A stretch of DNA of 64,000 nucleotides from contig JBAJFG010000188.1 in NCBI GenBank assembly GCA_037903475.1, positions 1,315,501-1,379,500 of the forward strand, in the 5' to 3' direction. The DNA is from Ancylostoma caninum (taxonomy: Eukaryota; Nematoda; Chromadorea; Rhabditida; Ancylostomatidae). Position 1 is the first letter of the stretch. The number at the start of each line of letters is the position of its first letter. Below the pieces are notes generated by a model, which worked only from the letters and a program-made list of their open reading frames with translations, made no database searches and had not been told where the DNA came from. Below are positions 31,807 to 43,371 of this stretch, piece after piece. A program made the position numbers and the translations under genes.

Positions 31807-34800
31807 CTATGTTGACTGCGACACGACGTTTTGTCGCTTCAAATACCGAAGAAGAGTGATGATTGCATCGGGCTTCACACCAGGGATCCTGAAAGGTATA
31901 TAGATTCAAGTGTCGGACATGAAATTATTTAGAACTAGCTGCCGTACCCGGCTTCGCTCGGGTGTTTTATTACCTTGGCTACATCCTACTGCTGAGGCCA
32001 TTACTATCATCGACAAATTCATTAAAATCTCCATAATTTTGGTGATCAGCATGTTAGCGAAGCCCAGGTGACGTTTCCCATCGACTTGTGGGCGAAAAGT
32101 TAGCAAAGCTATTTCGGTGAGATTGAATCGACGTATTCGTACAAAGTGGTTGTCATATTCATACTCAGCATATCGGGGTACCCCAGGAGAGATGTCTTTA
32201 CCGCTCCATTGGGCGGAAGAGCCAAAAATCAATAAAATCGAAAAACCGATATTTCATGCAAAATGTTTGTCATGTTTCTATTCAGCGTATTGAAAAACCC
32301 AAGAAAACATGTCTTTGTCCGTCCCCGAGCGAAAATGGGGAAAATCGATAAAATCAATAAATCAATATTTCGTGCAAAATGGTTGTTATTCTTATTCAGC
32401 GTGTTGAGAAACCCCTGTAGACATGTTTTTACCACCCCATGATCAAGAATAGCGAAAAATCAATAAAATCAATAAATCAATATCTCGCGCAAAATGGTTG
32501 TCGTATTCGTGTTCAGCGCATTGAGGTACCCCAGTAAACATGCCTTTACCACCCCATGATCAAGAATAGCAAAAAATCAATAAAATCAATAAATCGATGA
32601 ATTGGCGCGAAATGGTTGTCATATTCGTGTTCAGCGCATTGAGGTACCCCAGTAGGCATGTTCTCGCTAGTCCCTGGTCAAGAAGAGCGAAAAATCAATA
32701 AAATCAATAAATCGATAAATTGGCGCTAAACGATTGTCATGTTCGTGTTCAGCGCATTGAGGTACCCCAGTAGGCATGTTCTCGCTGGTCCCCGGTCAAG
32801 AGGAGCGAAAAATCAATAAAATCGATATAATCGATAAACCAATCGATAATCCCAGGTGCAAAGTAGCCTATAACCTCCGCCGGCCAGTGGAGAGTCTACC
32901 TGCAAAATTTGGTCCCGATCGGTTCATCCTCCGCGATTTCTATTCGGAACACACAAACACACAAACACACAAACAAACTTTCACTTTTATATATACAGAT
33001 GATTACAGCATATCTTCTCACCTGGAGGCTGCTGCTAAGTTTAGTGGACGAGCACGATCCAACTTCTCACGACACTCCATGCTGAGGCCTTTTAGGCTAC
33101 CGTAATCTATGTTTTCCGGAATAAGGCTGCTGGATTCACTATCAATTTCATCCATCTAAAGTTGAAACATTTTTTACGGTGAGCTACAGCCACTTCCCTG
33201 AACTCACTTTAACTTTCATACGATCTCGTGCACCTTCATAGCTAGCTTCAACTTTCAGACGTTTTTCCAAACGCGCTTGGTCTCCGGACATGCAATGAGT
33301 TAATCGCTCTGGGAATGCCGCCATTAACTGGCTTAGTGGAACATTATGACGATAGATCATGTCGTACGCCGAGAGCACTGTAAATAACTTTGTGAAAAGT
33401 AACAGAAGGGATTCAGTAAATACTACCTTTTGAAAGATTTTTCGTTTGAAGTCCAGGTATAACAGCGGTCCATTTCTGAAGACTCATTCTGATTTCCTTC
33501 AAGGCCTTTGTCGTTTTCTGAACAGCTTCCTTCTCTATTTGAAAACGTGACCAACGAGAATCGCCAACAGCACCCCATTGACGGCCGATCTCTGTCAGCC
33601 TCATATCAGCATTATCGGGCCTGAATGATCACTATATATCAGACCAATTACGGAAAAGAATTGGAATATAGGAAGAATGTAACACTGTGGGACGAAAAGA
33701 AAACAATGAACTTCGTAGAAACTAAGCTTCCCAAGCAGGGATGTGCGGAAGTAAAATTTTAAATCCCGTAAAACGTAAAACGGGAAACGGAAGGCCCAAA
33801 ATGGGCGGAAAACGGAAAGCGTAGAACGGAAAACGGAAAATTTTGCCCAAGCATAGGTTTGTAACCAAAAGTCATCTTCAACATTGGACTTTCTAGGTAC
33901 CGTCTTCATGAGCAAAAGTGGTTACCCTTTCGAGTAATTGAATAACTTCATGTCTACTGATGGTGCTCGCTTCAAACTCTTAGAGTATAGGTCGATCGAG
34001 GACTATTTGTCCTCCACCTAGTTTTGAGAGAATCTCAGGGTCATATAAACAATGAGCATATTTCTCACCGAACTTACTTACTTAGATGAGAATCTGCAAA
34101 GTGTGAAAAGTGCGACTTCTTTGCTTTAGTTTAGAGCAGACCTATTCTGCAAAAAATTCAGACGAAAGGTAATTACGGTAGTCAATACATTTGCAATCTG
34201 GGGAGGATAACGTTATTCACAGAGGATCCCGTTGGAGCAAGTTAGCGAGGAGGAGGGAGGAGCAGAACAGTGTGTGGCAAATGTGAAACACAATCAGCCT
34301 AAATTTCACGCAAAACATCAGGCGCCAACGGCGTCAGTGTGGAGCTGGGGATCATCGTCTGACTAAAACAGTGACAATTATGAGTAGCCTTATGCTTTTG
34401 TCAACTTGAAAGAAAGCCTACATCGTGCGTTGCTTCACAGGAATGCTTGATGTTCTTACCCATGGCACGCCACAGTTTTTTATGCAAGTTCACCCCACAT
34501 TTCTGTGGAACCTTGTTCTTTTTTTTTTGAGAATTTTGAGCACTTGTATGGCATATTTGGGACAATGATGAGGACCAGCGAAATTGCGATGGTAAATGAC
34601 GGTTGGACGTCAATTTTGGCGCCGTTGTTGTGAACCCGTCTAGATTGCGCATCGAAACACGTGAACCCTCTTCAGGATAGGGAAATACCCAGAAAACAAA
34701 TACCTCGTCTCCCCCCCCCCATAATTTTCCGGGATTATCCGTTTCCCGGGCTAAAAACCAGTGAAACGTGAAACGGAAGGCCAAAAATGGGCGAAAACGG

Positions 34801-37800
34801 AAAGCGTGAAACGGAAAACGGAAAATTCCGCACACTCCTGCTCCCAAGCTAAGAAAAGCCTTTTTTGGTATTGTGCTTTAATAAATGCGCAGTGCTGCAT
34901 GTAGAGCAACTGTTGAAACAGGCGCAGGCAAAGTATTAGTGGTTATAGCGCCTATTTCAATATAGTCCAACCTACCTAAGATGCAAACGATGTTCGGCTC
35001 TAGACGTGAACATTCGATACGGCTCGTTTGTTCCCAAGCTGGTCAGGTCATCAATGAGAACGCCAATGTAAGCTGAAATTTCTAGTTGAAATTGTAAATT
35101 AACGACAACGCAATCTGGAAATTGAGGCATCACATCAATCTATTACTGTATTATGTTTGTGTTCTACCTTGATGTGAAGCATTTCATTCACTCAAAACAA
35201 AGAAACCAAAGAAATGTGCGTATCATTTGTTGAGATGGAATAAAAAAGTAGAAGAATAGTTGTACCTTGACTGCGACGGATCACCATTCCTTCCTCATCG
35301 CGAGCGCGAGCAGCAGCATTTATGCCGGCGATTACACCTGTGAAAATTCCCAAAAGATAGTTAACAGACGTTGAAATTCTCAAGAGGAAATTTTATATTA
35401 GCACGAACAGATCGAACATGCATGGTCACATTCAGCACAAGCGAAAAAAAAACAAGCGCGGGTGCAGCAGCTTGTTAGTGTGGTGACGTTCTTTGAAAAT
35501 CTGTAGAACTATTGCAGTGCAAAAATTTCAAAAGCTAATACCTTGAGCAGCGGCTTCTTCGTATCCAGTAGTCCCATTGATTTGACCGGCGAGGAAAAGC
35601 CCTTTATGTTTCTTGGTTTCTAGAGTGGGATGAAGTTGCTTGGGATCGACAAAGTCGTACTGCACACCGTATCCAGGCTGCGCGATTTCCACCCAAAATA
35701 AAAATGAAAGTTAGGAAACAGCAGTCAAATTGAAAGACACTTCAAATTTGGAAAGAATTTTACATGTACAGGGGGGCCATAAGTTATTGTACAACGTTTG
35801 CTCATTTATTTCTCCACCAGCAACACATGGATTATCCTGCTCTTTTCGCTGCCGAATAGAGCAGGGATCAAAGTATCTTACAGTTAAAACCCGGTTTCCC
35901 GGGAGAGTTTTGCTTTGGAGCAGTTGGACTTAGAACAGGTTTTTGAAAAAAGCGGGTTGATGTGGAAATTTTTTACGAAAAATCCACCAAATCTCTAAAG
36001 TGGGGTGTACTGCTTAGATGCATCTTAAAGAGCAAAGAATGCTCTTTCTAAAAATATCAAACTGTTTTTGTGGCTGTTTTGCTCGGAAATTGCGGGCAGA
36101 GTTAGTGCATTTTGCGGCACCGAAAGTCTGCAATGAATGTTTCCGATAAACTTTTTTCGTTATCTTGGAAGTATCCAGGAGGTTTTTGTGATCAAAAGAT
36201 AGAGCAAATCCAGCTCTATTAAACAGTGCCTAGTGCGGCAAAAAATATTTTACTACTGCGGAGAAATGGGCCAGCAAACGTTGTACAATAACTTATGGCC
36301 CCCCCTGTATACTATTATAATTACAATGCTGAAGCCATTTTATGGAACCTGAGAAAAAAAGGAGTGCACTAACCCTTTCTAAGCCACTGATTGCTCGCAT
36401 TATTTTCAGCTGGATTTCCGGAGAAAACGTCATTGACATTCCTTGAGGGTAGATTAAATTTGAATCAAGGCCTTCATGCTCCAAGAACACCTGTAATAAT
36501 GTATTTTACAAGAACAGGAAAACTAGTTGCGAATTGCTGGGAAGGTTTTCATCTGATCACAAATAGACTTAAAACCAGTAGATTTAAGCCAAACAGAAAA
36601 ATTACTGTTCCAATCCATGCTTCAGTTGTAGTATCAGAAGTAAAATACAGCATACTGAATGAAGACCACTCTATTTGGCCTGAGGAACCTACTAAACTAC
36701 TATAACCAGCTATCAGATAGCAGCTAGACTACAGACTGGCGTAGACAGTTAAAAAATAAACTGGAGAAACTAACTCTGTGGTGAAGATTGCGAAATCGAA
36801 TCACTTTCGACTCCAACGACGGACAGTATCGCGGACCGCTTGCTTCTGCTTTAACGTGCTCGTTATCAGCCAAGTTATCCTCCACAATATCTCTCACGGA
36901 ATCATTCGTGTATCCCAAGTAAGTTGGCAGCTGGACAGAATAACCTTGAAGTTAGGTGAAGATAAGTTTAAAAAAGAAACTGGCTAACCTGTTTGTCGGG
37001 TGGGAGCCAGATCCGATCAGTCATGAAGGAAAATGGAATAGGCTCCTCATCAGGAGGCATTGTTTCGAATTTAGAGAAATCGATCGAACTCTAAATTGGA
37101 TCATTCCATAAGAAGGTAAAAAATTCTACCATATTCCGTAACAACTGCAAAGGGAGTCTTAAAGTTACCATCAGTAAGCGTGGTGGAGTCCCAGTACGGA
37201 GACGACTGAGACGGAATCCCAAGTTGTGGAAAGATTTCGACAAACCAGTGGCACTCTTAAAGAGAATAACGTTCTCAAAGCTAAATATTTCAAAGTGAAA
37301 AAACTCACCTTTTCTCCAATCCTACCGGCAGGCCATCTGCGCTTCCCAAGAAAGATTTCTCCGCCCAAAAACGTACCAGTAGCGATAACAACTGCTTTGG
37401 CCCTATATACATTGAAGCATCATTGGTTCTTTTACATTAGACTCAACAAATACCCACCTAAGTTTTGTACCATCATCGAGGATGACGCCTGACACTCGCG
37501 ACTCGCCATTGTTATTTTCAGTAGAGAGCGCCTCCACATTACCTTCAACGATGTCAAGATTCTGCGTGGAGGATATCTCCTGAAAAGAATCACATCAATT
37601 CCGGCAATATTCGCTGACAATGGGCGAAATATAGTCTGCAGTTCGATTTCTAGATAAGGTTCCTACGCAATGCGATTATAACATCGCTCTGAGGGAGAAA
37701 TTTCGTTTAAAGTCGCAACAGTCAAATGAGTAATGACTGAAACAGATGCTATATGTATAGCGTGTGAATAAGAAGTTCATGATACTAGGAAGGGAGAGTC

Positions 37801-39240
37801 ACTGTTCATTTCAACTCGAAGGATGAAGTCACAACTTCCTGTAGGATACAAAAAATATTACTCTTGCACAAATACGTGATTAACGAGGGGCAACCCCCAT
37901 TGTGGATAGAGATTAGATGTCCGTCGCTGTAGTTTGGGAGTGAATTTTTCAAGTTATACCTTCTGCATGTGGGCCTTGTAGAGTTTTCGATCAATCTGCG
38001 CTCGGAGACCAAGAACAGCGGGACCTTGACCAGAGTTCAAAGCTGAAAAGCAGATGAGAAAACTTAATCGTGGTGAACACATGCCAGCCACAGGAAACGT
38101 CAGGTCTATTGAAGAATTTCTTCATTACGAGAGTAGCCAGGAGCAATGTCAGGTCGGTCGGCTCTACTCCCTTGTTCATCCATCCCCATCCTTTTTAGCG
38201 TTGAACGGAGGAATGAAATGGTATTTCCTGAAGACCATTTCACCAGGGAAATGATATTCAAAAAGGGAGTAGAAAAAAAGAATGATGTGGGAAGATGACA
38301 CGTTCCCAGAGTGGGCGTGGAGGGCAGACAGAAAGCGTATATAAATACTCAATTGTCATGGGTTTTGAAATATGCTTTACTATGCGTGGTTTGTTCAGAA
38401 CAGCGAACGCTTGCGCAAGCTTATGGCTAACTAAAACTAAGGGACGGTTCTCTAAGAAGATGTGAACTACCATTGGAATCAGAGACGAACTATAAGGTGA
38501 AAGAAAGAAGCGAAATAAATAACCTTGGTAGGTTATCGCCGAGTTGTCGCAAATCCGTGCACAAACACCATCCAATGCATCAATCTCGCGGATCAAATGA
38601 CCTATAAATTTACCTGATAAAAAAGCTCAACGAAAATTTCGAGGAACACAACTTGAGGAGAGCTAGAAAATACCTTTTCCAATTCCTCCAAAGCTCGGAT
38701 TGCAACTCATTTCTCCTATGGTGCTACTGCTATGCGTGAGAAGCACAACACGGCTGCCACATCTAGCAGCGGCAGCAGCACCCTCACACCCAGCATGACC
38801 TCCTCCTGCAATATTCATAAGTGAATTTCGCGTTGATCTGAAGTTTTGTCCCCTTTATTTACTAGCAGTTTTGACCCAGAAAACTCGTATTTTCGAATAC
38901 AGCGCACTAATATTGCGTAGCCGTAATATTGACCTTGAAATGAATCTGCTAAAAAGACACAAATTCTGAGTCGACGTAATAACATCTTAATTCGCGATAG
39001 TAACAAACTACAACTGATGATGAAATTAGCTAAGAAATACTCCCAGGACAAAGAAAAATAGCAGAACTTACCTACAATAAAGGCAAATTGCATAGCAAAT
39101 TGTATAATCTGCAATAAGAACAACAGTGATTTTAAAGACTCACCAATGACTATGACGTCCACATCGCTATGTGCACTGTAGAAACGCAGAAGACAGTTGG
39201 CATTTAATTCGCGTAGATTTCGAATAGAACGACAGAGCAT
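31807..39240 (-). CDS. mtcu-2: MTO1/GidA homologue, mitochondrial tRNA U34 carboxymethylaminomethyl (taurinomethyl) modification enzyme
   Basis: Seventeen exons: 39240-39144, 38805-38674, 38601-38524, 38042-37960, 37579-37458, 37402-37309, 37255-37169, 37090-36989, 36930-36775, 36490-36374, 35677-35542, 35337-35266, 35072-34976, 33620-33427, 33377-33208, 33155-33022, 31888-31807; 650 aa. The N terminus [20 protein letters not shown] is Arg/Leu-rich without acidic residues early, as in a mitochondrial presequence. The FAD Rossmann motif [10 protein letters not shown] is at residues 31-40, followed by [16 protein letters not shown]. The two GidA signatures are GPRYCPSLE (about 297-305) and [16 protein letters not shown] (about 387-402). 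MTO1 works with GTPBP3/MnmE on the wobble uridine of mitochondrial tRNAs. Exon 11 is uncertain: family comparison wants VEIAQ just before PGYG, but no AG acceptor precedes that codon stretch. Several introns contain transposons. Confidence 0.95.
31930..32998 (+). mobile_element. Non-LTR-tail-like repeat with about 115-bp tandem units, MTO1 intron 16
   Basis: It opens with ACTAGCTGCCGTACCCGGCT and closes with GATCGGTTCATCCTCCGCG, an (ACACAAAC)n run and TTTTATATATACAGAT, the usual head and tail of RTE/SINE-type nematode repeats. Between them, six to seven tandem units of about 115 bp repeat AAAATCAATAAATCAATA, TTGTCATATTCGTGTTCAGC and GAGGTACCCCAGTA. Two-unit relatives are at 47281-47490 and 51110-51300. 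No coding sequence. Confidence 0.6.
33736..34840. mobile_element. 1.1-kb non-autonomous hAT-like element with TTTTCCG subterminal arrays, MTO1 intron 13
   Basis: The left end CAGGGATGTGCGGAA and right end TTCCGCACACTCCTG are inverted repeats. Flanks TTCCCAAG (33728-33735) and CTCCCAAG (34841-34848) agree at 7 of 8 positions. Arrays of CGGAAAACGGAAA-type units occupy 33765-33845 and 34750-34835. It is related to 18764-20291 and 26613-26732. No transposase was recognised. Confidence 0.7.
35769..36307. mobile_element. 539-bp TA-flanked MITE in MTO1 intron 10
   Basis: CAGGGGGGCCATAAGTTATT at the left and its inverted copy at the right (AATAACTTATGGCCCCCCCT plus G) extend about 35 bp. TA lies outside both ends (35767-35768, 36308-36309). 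TIR type and TA target fit the Tc1/mariner superfamily. It ends about 90 bp from the uncertain acceptor of exon 11. Confidence 0.8.
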
Positions 39241-39255
39241 GGAAACTGATACCAC

Positions 39256-39257
39256 CT
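39256..39257 (-). promoter_or_regulatory. Candidate spliced-leader acceptor of the MTO1 homologue
   Basis: GTTTAATCAG precedes a 15-nt leader to the ATG at 39240. It supports that Met over an upstream in-frame ATG at 39300. Confidence 0.45.
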
Positions 39258-39367
39258 GATTAAACTGCAACCCTGCTCCATTTGAAGGTGTCTGACCCAC
39301 TGCGTCTAGGGACGCTTGATACCACCCGCACGCGTCGCGTCAGGCTGTTTTGCCTTTTCGGAACCTG

Positions 39368-40743
39368 CTCAGACATTCGGGCGCGAGTCCCGCCTGACAA
39401 AATCATGATTCCCGCTCGAGTGTGAGCGGGAGTCATCGAAATTCGCGCGTTTTTGTCCCGCAACGTCCCGATTTTGTCCCGCGAACTACGGCGGGAGACC
39501 GGATTTTGTCCCGACGATGATACCCAGCACCATGATCCGGGAAATCGAGTTTTATCCTGGAACGGAAAAGCACAAGAAAGCAAAAATGCGCGTCGAGTCC
39601 AGGAGCGTACGCACTCCACCCGCCGATGGTGGCCGCTGCTAGCGGATCGGGACGCACTTCTGCATCTGCGCGCGACCGCTCCCCGCGCATCTCGCGTGGT
39701 CCCTGCACTGGGCTACTGTTTCAACCGGGCCTCACACGAGTCCCGCAGGACTCCACTCTCCGCGATACGGAGAGTACAGTCCTTCTCAAAAATACTTGCC
39801 TCACGCTTCACTGCCCATCTATTAAGCCGCGCCGCATCACCTATAGGAAACTCCAAACGAACGTAGACAAGGGTCGAGATCGCGGCGCGGCTCTCATGGG
39901 CAGAGACGCGGGCGCACACTATGCTGAGCTCCCGTGACTCTGCCGAAGAGAGCCGCGCCGCGGTCCTGACTCTTGACTGCGCCCGCTTGGAGTTCTCTGT
40001 ATGTATTATCATACGTGGTGTGACGTGGCTAAGCTGACGGGCGGTGCAGCGTGAGGCAAGAATTTTTGAAAAAGACTGTACAGGGAACGTCAATCACGAT
40101 CAGTATTCCGGCAGAATGGCGCGCCGAACCACACATGCGGCGGGCTGGCTGGGTGCTGCGGCTGGTGGATGTTGTGGGATTTTCAGCTTTTCTTTAGTTT
40201 CTGCGACGATTCCGCTCATTTATGGGCCTTTTTGGTAAATGTCTGAGATGGAGTGGTGCCGGTCCAGTTCTAATATCTGAGTTTGAGGAAGATATCGTCT
40301 TGCAGTTTGTTTCCTACGAAGAGGCTTTGCTCACTGCTTATTAGAAAGCTGTTGTATCGCGTGATTTGCGGTCTTCACTGTGATTGATGACTAGCTTTCT
40401 CCTATCCACGATGATTTTTAGGTCAATCGTGCGAAGACATTGCATTGGGCGTTCGGTGCCGAATTACTGACATCAGGTAGAAGTTTTTACTGAAGCAACT
40501 CTGAAAGTTCAACTAGGAACATCCGAGGAAGAGTGCGATAGCCAACAGCTTCACTCTATCTCAAACAGTTACCAAGAAGACACACAAATGAGTGAAATTG
40601 TCGCAGAAACTGAAGAAAAGCTGAAAATCCCTCCAACATTCGCCAGCCGCAGCCCCAGCCAGCGCGCCGCCCTGCGTGGGTTTTTGTCGCGAAAATGAAA
40701 AAGGGGCGTTTTGTCAGGCGGGACTCGCGCCCGAATGTCTGAG
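39368..40743. mobile_element. 1.38-kb inverted-repeat element upstream of MTO1
   Basis: CTCAGACATTCGGGCGCGAG at 39368 is matched inverted at 40743, about 35 bp in all. A second internal inverted pair lies at about 40130-40238 and 40569-40680. No target duplication was identified. A TA-flanked hairpin MITE is nested at 39775-40080. It ends about 110 bp upstream of the MTO1 leader acceptor. Confidence 0.65.
39775..40080. mobile_element. 306-bp hairpin MITE, copy 2 of the TTC36-intron family
   Basis: It runs from TACAGTCCTTCTCAAAAATA to TTTTTGAAAAAGACTGTA, with arms sharing TTGCCTCACGCT and GCGCCGC blocks. TA sits at both ends. It is a longer relative of 28570-28715. Confidence 0.7.
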
Positions 40744-40867
40744 GATAAACATCCCGCGTATCTCACTCAGAACCAAAGACGACTTGTTGAGAAGCGTTTG
40801 GCGAACAAGTTTCTGATCGCATCTGAAATTTGATCGCCGACAAGCTTTTCGACAAGTTGTTTCGTGA

Positions 40868-41350
40868 GTAAGCGTTACGCCAGCGGAAGCTGCTTCCTAT
40901 GCTTCTGCATCCGGACACAATAGGATAATAATACTTTACAGCAAAATCACAGAAGGCAGTATAGGAATACAGGGTGTGGGTCATGATGAGGCAAAATGGG
41001 GCGGTGTCTTCCAGCCCCTCGGCGTTGACTCGTCCCCACTCACATTCAAATTTGCATGGGCAACTATGGTGAAATCGCCGGCGAATTAGTGCGAGTAGGT
41101 CCTGAAGGGCGGGATGAGGGTTCGAATGAACCAATCGCAGACACATTGCCCACCCACTTTTGCCTCATAATGGCCGACACCCTAGGAATATACACAGATG
41201 GATAGATACACGCAGCTTGTGGAATCCTGGAGGGCTGACGTGGTAGAGCTTGGATGGGGCAGACAAACAGCCAGGCGGTTGTTGGTAGGTCACCGAAGCA
41301 AATGCCGCTCGCTGGCGCTTCGGAACGCTTCCCTCTCGTGGCGAGTTGAG
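40868..41350. repeat. Direct repeat, copy A (split by a MITE)
   Basis: Apart from the 213-bp insertion at 40970-41182 this segment matches 44507-44776 in the same orientation at about 85-90% by eye. It covers the end of the helicase-like pseudogene and its 3' flank, so copy B is a fragment of a second helicase copy. Confidence 0.75.
40970..41182. mobile_element. 213-bp hAT-like MITE with TAGGAATA duplication
   Basis: CAGGGTGTGGGTCATGATGA at the left and TCATAATGGCCGACACCC at the right are inverted repeats. TAGGAATA flanks it at 40962-40969 and 41183-41190. The empty site exists in this window (the matching segment of 44507-44776), which proves the insertion. Confidence 0.85.
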
Positions 41351-42400
41351 TTGGGCGAGGTCAGCAGACTTGACGGCGGCATCCAGCGACTTCGACCATT
41401 CGAAGACTCGACTCCGGAATGGGACGCGTTCCAGCGCTTCAGCATGGCCCAGGATGAATTGGCCTTGGCGGCATCTTGAGATGGCGACGTTCATCCGGCG
41501 GTAGTCATCTAGAAACTCGGCTGAATCAGAGTCGATATCAGTCTTGGTTGTGAGAAGAATAACTACCTCCTTTTCACGTCCTTGCACAGAGTCGACGGTC
41601 GTCAACTCCACTCCCAATTCGGCGGCGTTGTCCTGGAGGCGTCGATATTACTCCCTGTAAAATGTGATAACACACATGTTCATAGGAGCAATACCCTTGC
41701 CTACGAGCCTCCTAATGAGCTCGAGACAGACCCTCGATTCTGACACATTGAAGTATGACTTGTTGGCGGCGCACGTCGACGAGCCCGGAATGTAACGAAC
41801 ATGAAGGGCACCCTTGGCGCAGGGAACCTGGCCACTGCGAGGAGCATCTGGCATTGCTCGGGGTTTAGCCCACTTACCAGAGCCCCATCGTATGCTACCC
41901 TGTTCGGCAACTCAATGAGAGCCGGGTGGGCGCGGAAAGTAGTTACCAAAGGAGCCACTGGCACTGCGCGAGCTTCCGACAAGACGCTCATGACACTTCG
42001 GGCACCGAAGCTCGCCGGGTTGGCCGTCCGGTGGCACTTAGCGTGCTGCTCGAGTTGGTGAGTGTTGCCGATGTATACATGGCGAACTCGGGGAAGTCTA
42101 GCAGCTATTGCCGCCATCGCTGGTTTCGGTATCTGGGAAGCTTCGTCTCCTATTAGTTCCTGAAAATGACTCATGTGCTTCGAGAAGATACCTTCACTGG
42201 CTGTCACGTTCAGCACAGATGCTGTGGTGGCGCAGATGAGCAGCTGGAACATAAGGTTGACCATTTTCTGCAGGTTCTCTGAAACAAACTTCTCGGAAAT
42301 GAAGTACTCATTCTTGTCCTCGTCGGTCATTTCGACTGCTCGTTCCGGGTGGAAGAGAAATTGGAATGGAAGAAGCTAAATCCAGGTGACGAATTACTAC
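41188..42400 (-). pseudogene. UPF1-like SF1 RNA helicase fragment, broken
   Basis: Read on the minus strand it contains motif II as GDEASQIPKP (about 42160), a motif III-like YIGNTHQLEQH, motif IV region TFRAHPALIELPNRVAYDG, then after a frame change STCAANKSYFNVSESRVCLE, motif V TTVDSVQGREKEVVIL and motif VI RRMNVAISRCRQGQFILGH. This is the UPF1-like (AAA_12) order. Walker A and everything upstream are missing. Frame breaks are near 41855 and 41650, and the C-terminal codons are cut by a MITE. It lies immediately downstream of a gag-like pseudogene on the same strand. Confidence 0.8.
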
Positions 42401-42439
42401 GTGGAAAACGTGAACTCCTAAAGGTGACTGGTAAGCCGG

Positions 42440-43371
42440 TCAAGGGTTAACTGCTGGCGGGTTAATTGCCTTAACCTCGATGGACCTGGGGGCTGTAGCT
42501 GGGGCAATCAACCGGTCCGCAGTTGCCTCCGCTAAAGGTTGTTCGACCATCTGGGCGTTGCCAACAGCTTGCTCGAAGGTTGCAGAGTTGTCGAGCTTAA
42601 CGTAATACCTGATACCTGGTCTGAATCTGGCCACGAACTCTTCCAGGAATCTTTCATTCTGGCTGGCTGGATCTTGCCCAGTAGTACTTGCTCAGACCAA
42701 ATTAAGCAGCCGGTTGGCGAAAGAAGCTGATGTCTCACCGGGCTGTTGCTGGCAGACTGAGAGGGTCTGCTCCGCCATATAGCGATGTTGTGGCCCCTCG
42801 AAGAATTTTTTAAGTGTGCGACGATCACGTCGAAATCCCCTCTCTCCTCTACAGAGAGCTCCTCGACTTTCTCGCGTGCTACGCTGTCGAGGTGCCCGAT
42901 GAGAAAGTTTGCCTTCATTCGGGATGACGCTTCGGAAGTCCTCATTCGAATCACTTCCTCGAGGCGTCTGAGCCACAGAAAACTGGATGCCGTCTTCACC
43001 CGAACCCGTGAACGGAATTGTTTTAGGAATTGATCCATCCGGGCTAAAACTGGCTTAGGAATGGGATTAATCTTCTGTCCAACCGCGGAAAACAACTCAT
43101 TCAAACCCATTAAAAGATAGGAATTCTCTTCATTAACTTGTCTTGCTAGTGTTGCCGTGGCTATTCTCGTGTCGTTCCATACCTCTGTGATGGTCTGCGC
43201 CGTGGCATCTCGGAGCTCCTTGGCGTCGCGTCGTCGTACCGTGGTGTCGTCGCTCAGGTTCGCCAGGGAGCCGGTGATCCTCCTCGTAAACGCGGGAGGT
43301 TCCGTAGTAATCGGGGCAGCCGCCTTTGAATCATTCGAATGCGTGCGCGACCGAGTGAGTGGTGGACTCAT
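42440..43371 (-). pseudogene. LTR-retroelement gag-like gene, frameshifted
   Basis: It begins MSPPLTRSRTHSND.... A capsid-like region follows (ASSFLWLRRLEEVIR, KANFLIGHLDSVAREKVEEL, DFDVIVAHLK), and after a frame change CQQQPGETSASFANRLLNLV, the retrotransposon gag family pattern. A further frame change is needed to reach RFRPGIRYYVKL. No zinc knuckle, protease or reverse transcriptase follows; a helicase fragment does. Copy type (Gypsy or Bel/Pao) cannot be decided. Confidence 0.65.

Noticed and set aside
39453..39937. Overlapping frames of more than 100 codons
   Set aside because: They run through the inverted-repeat element and the nested MITE; GC-rich repeats keep frames open by chance.
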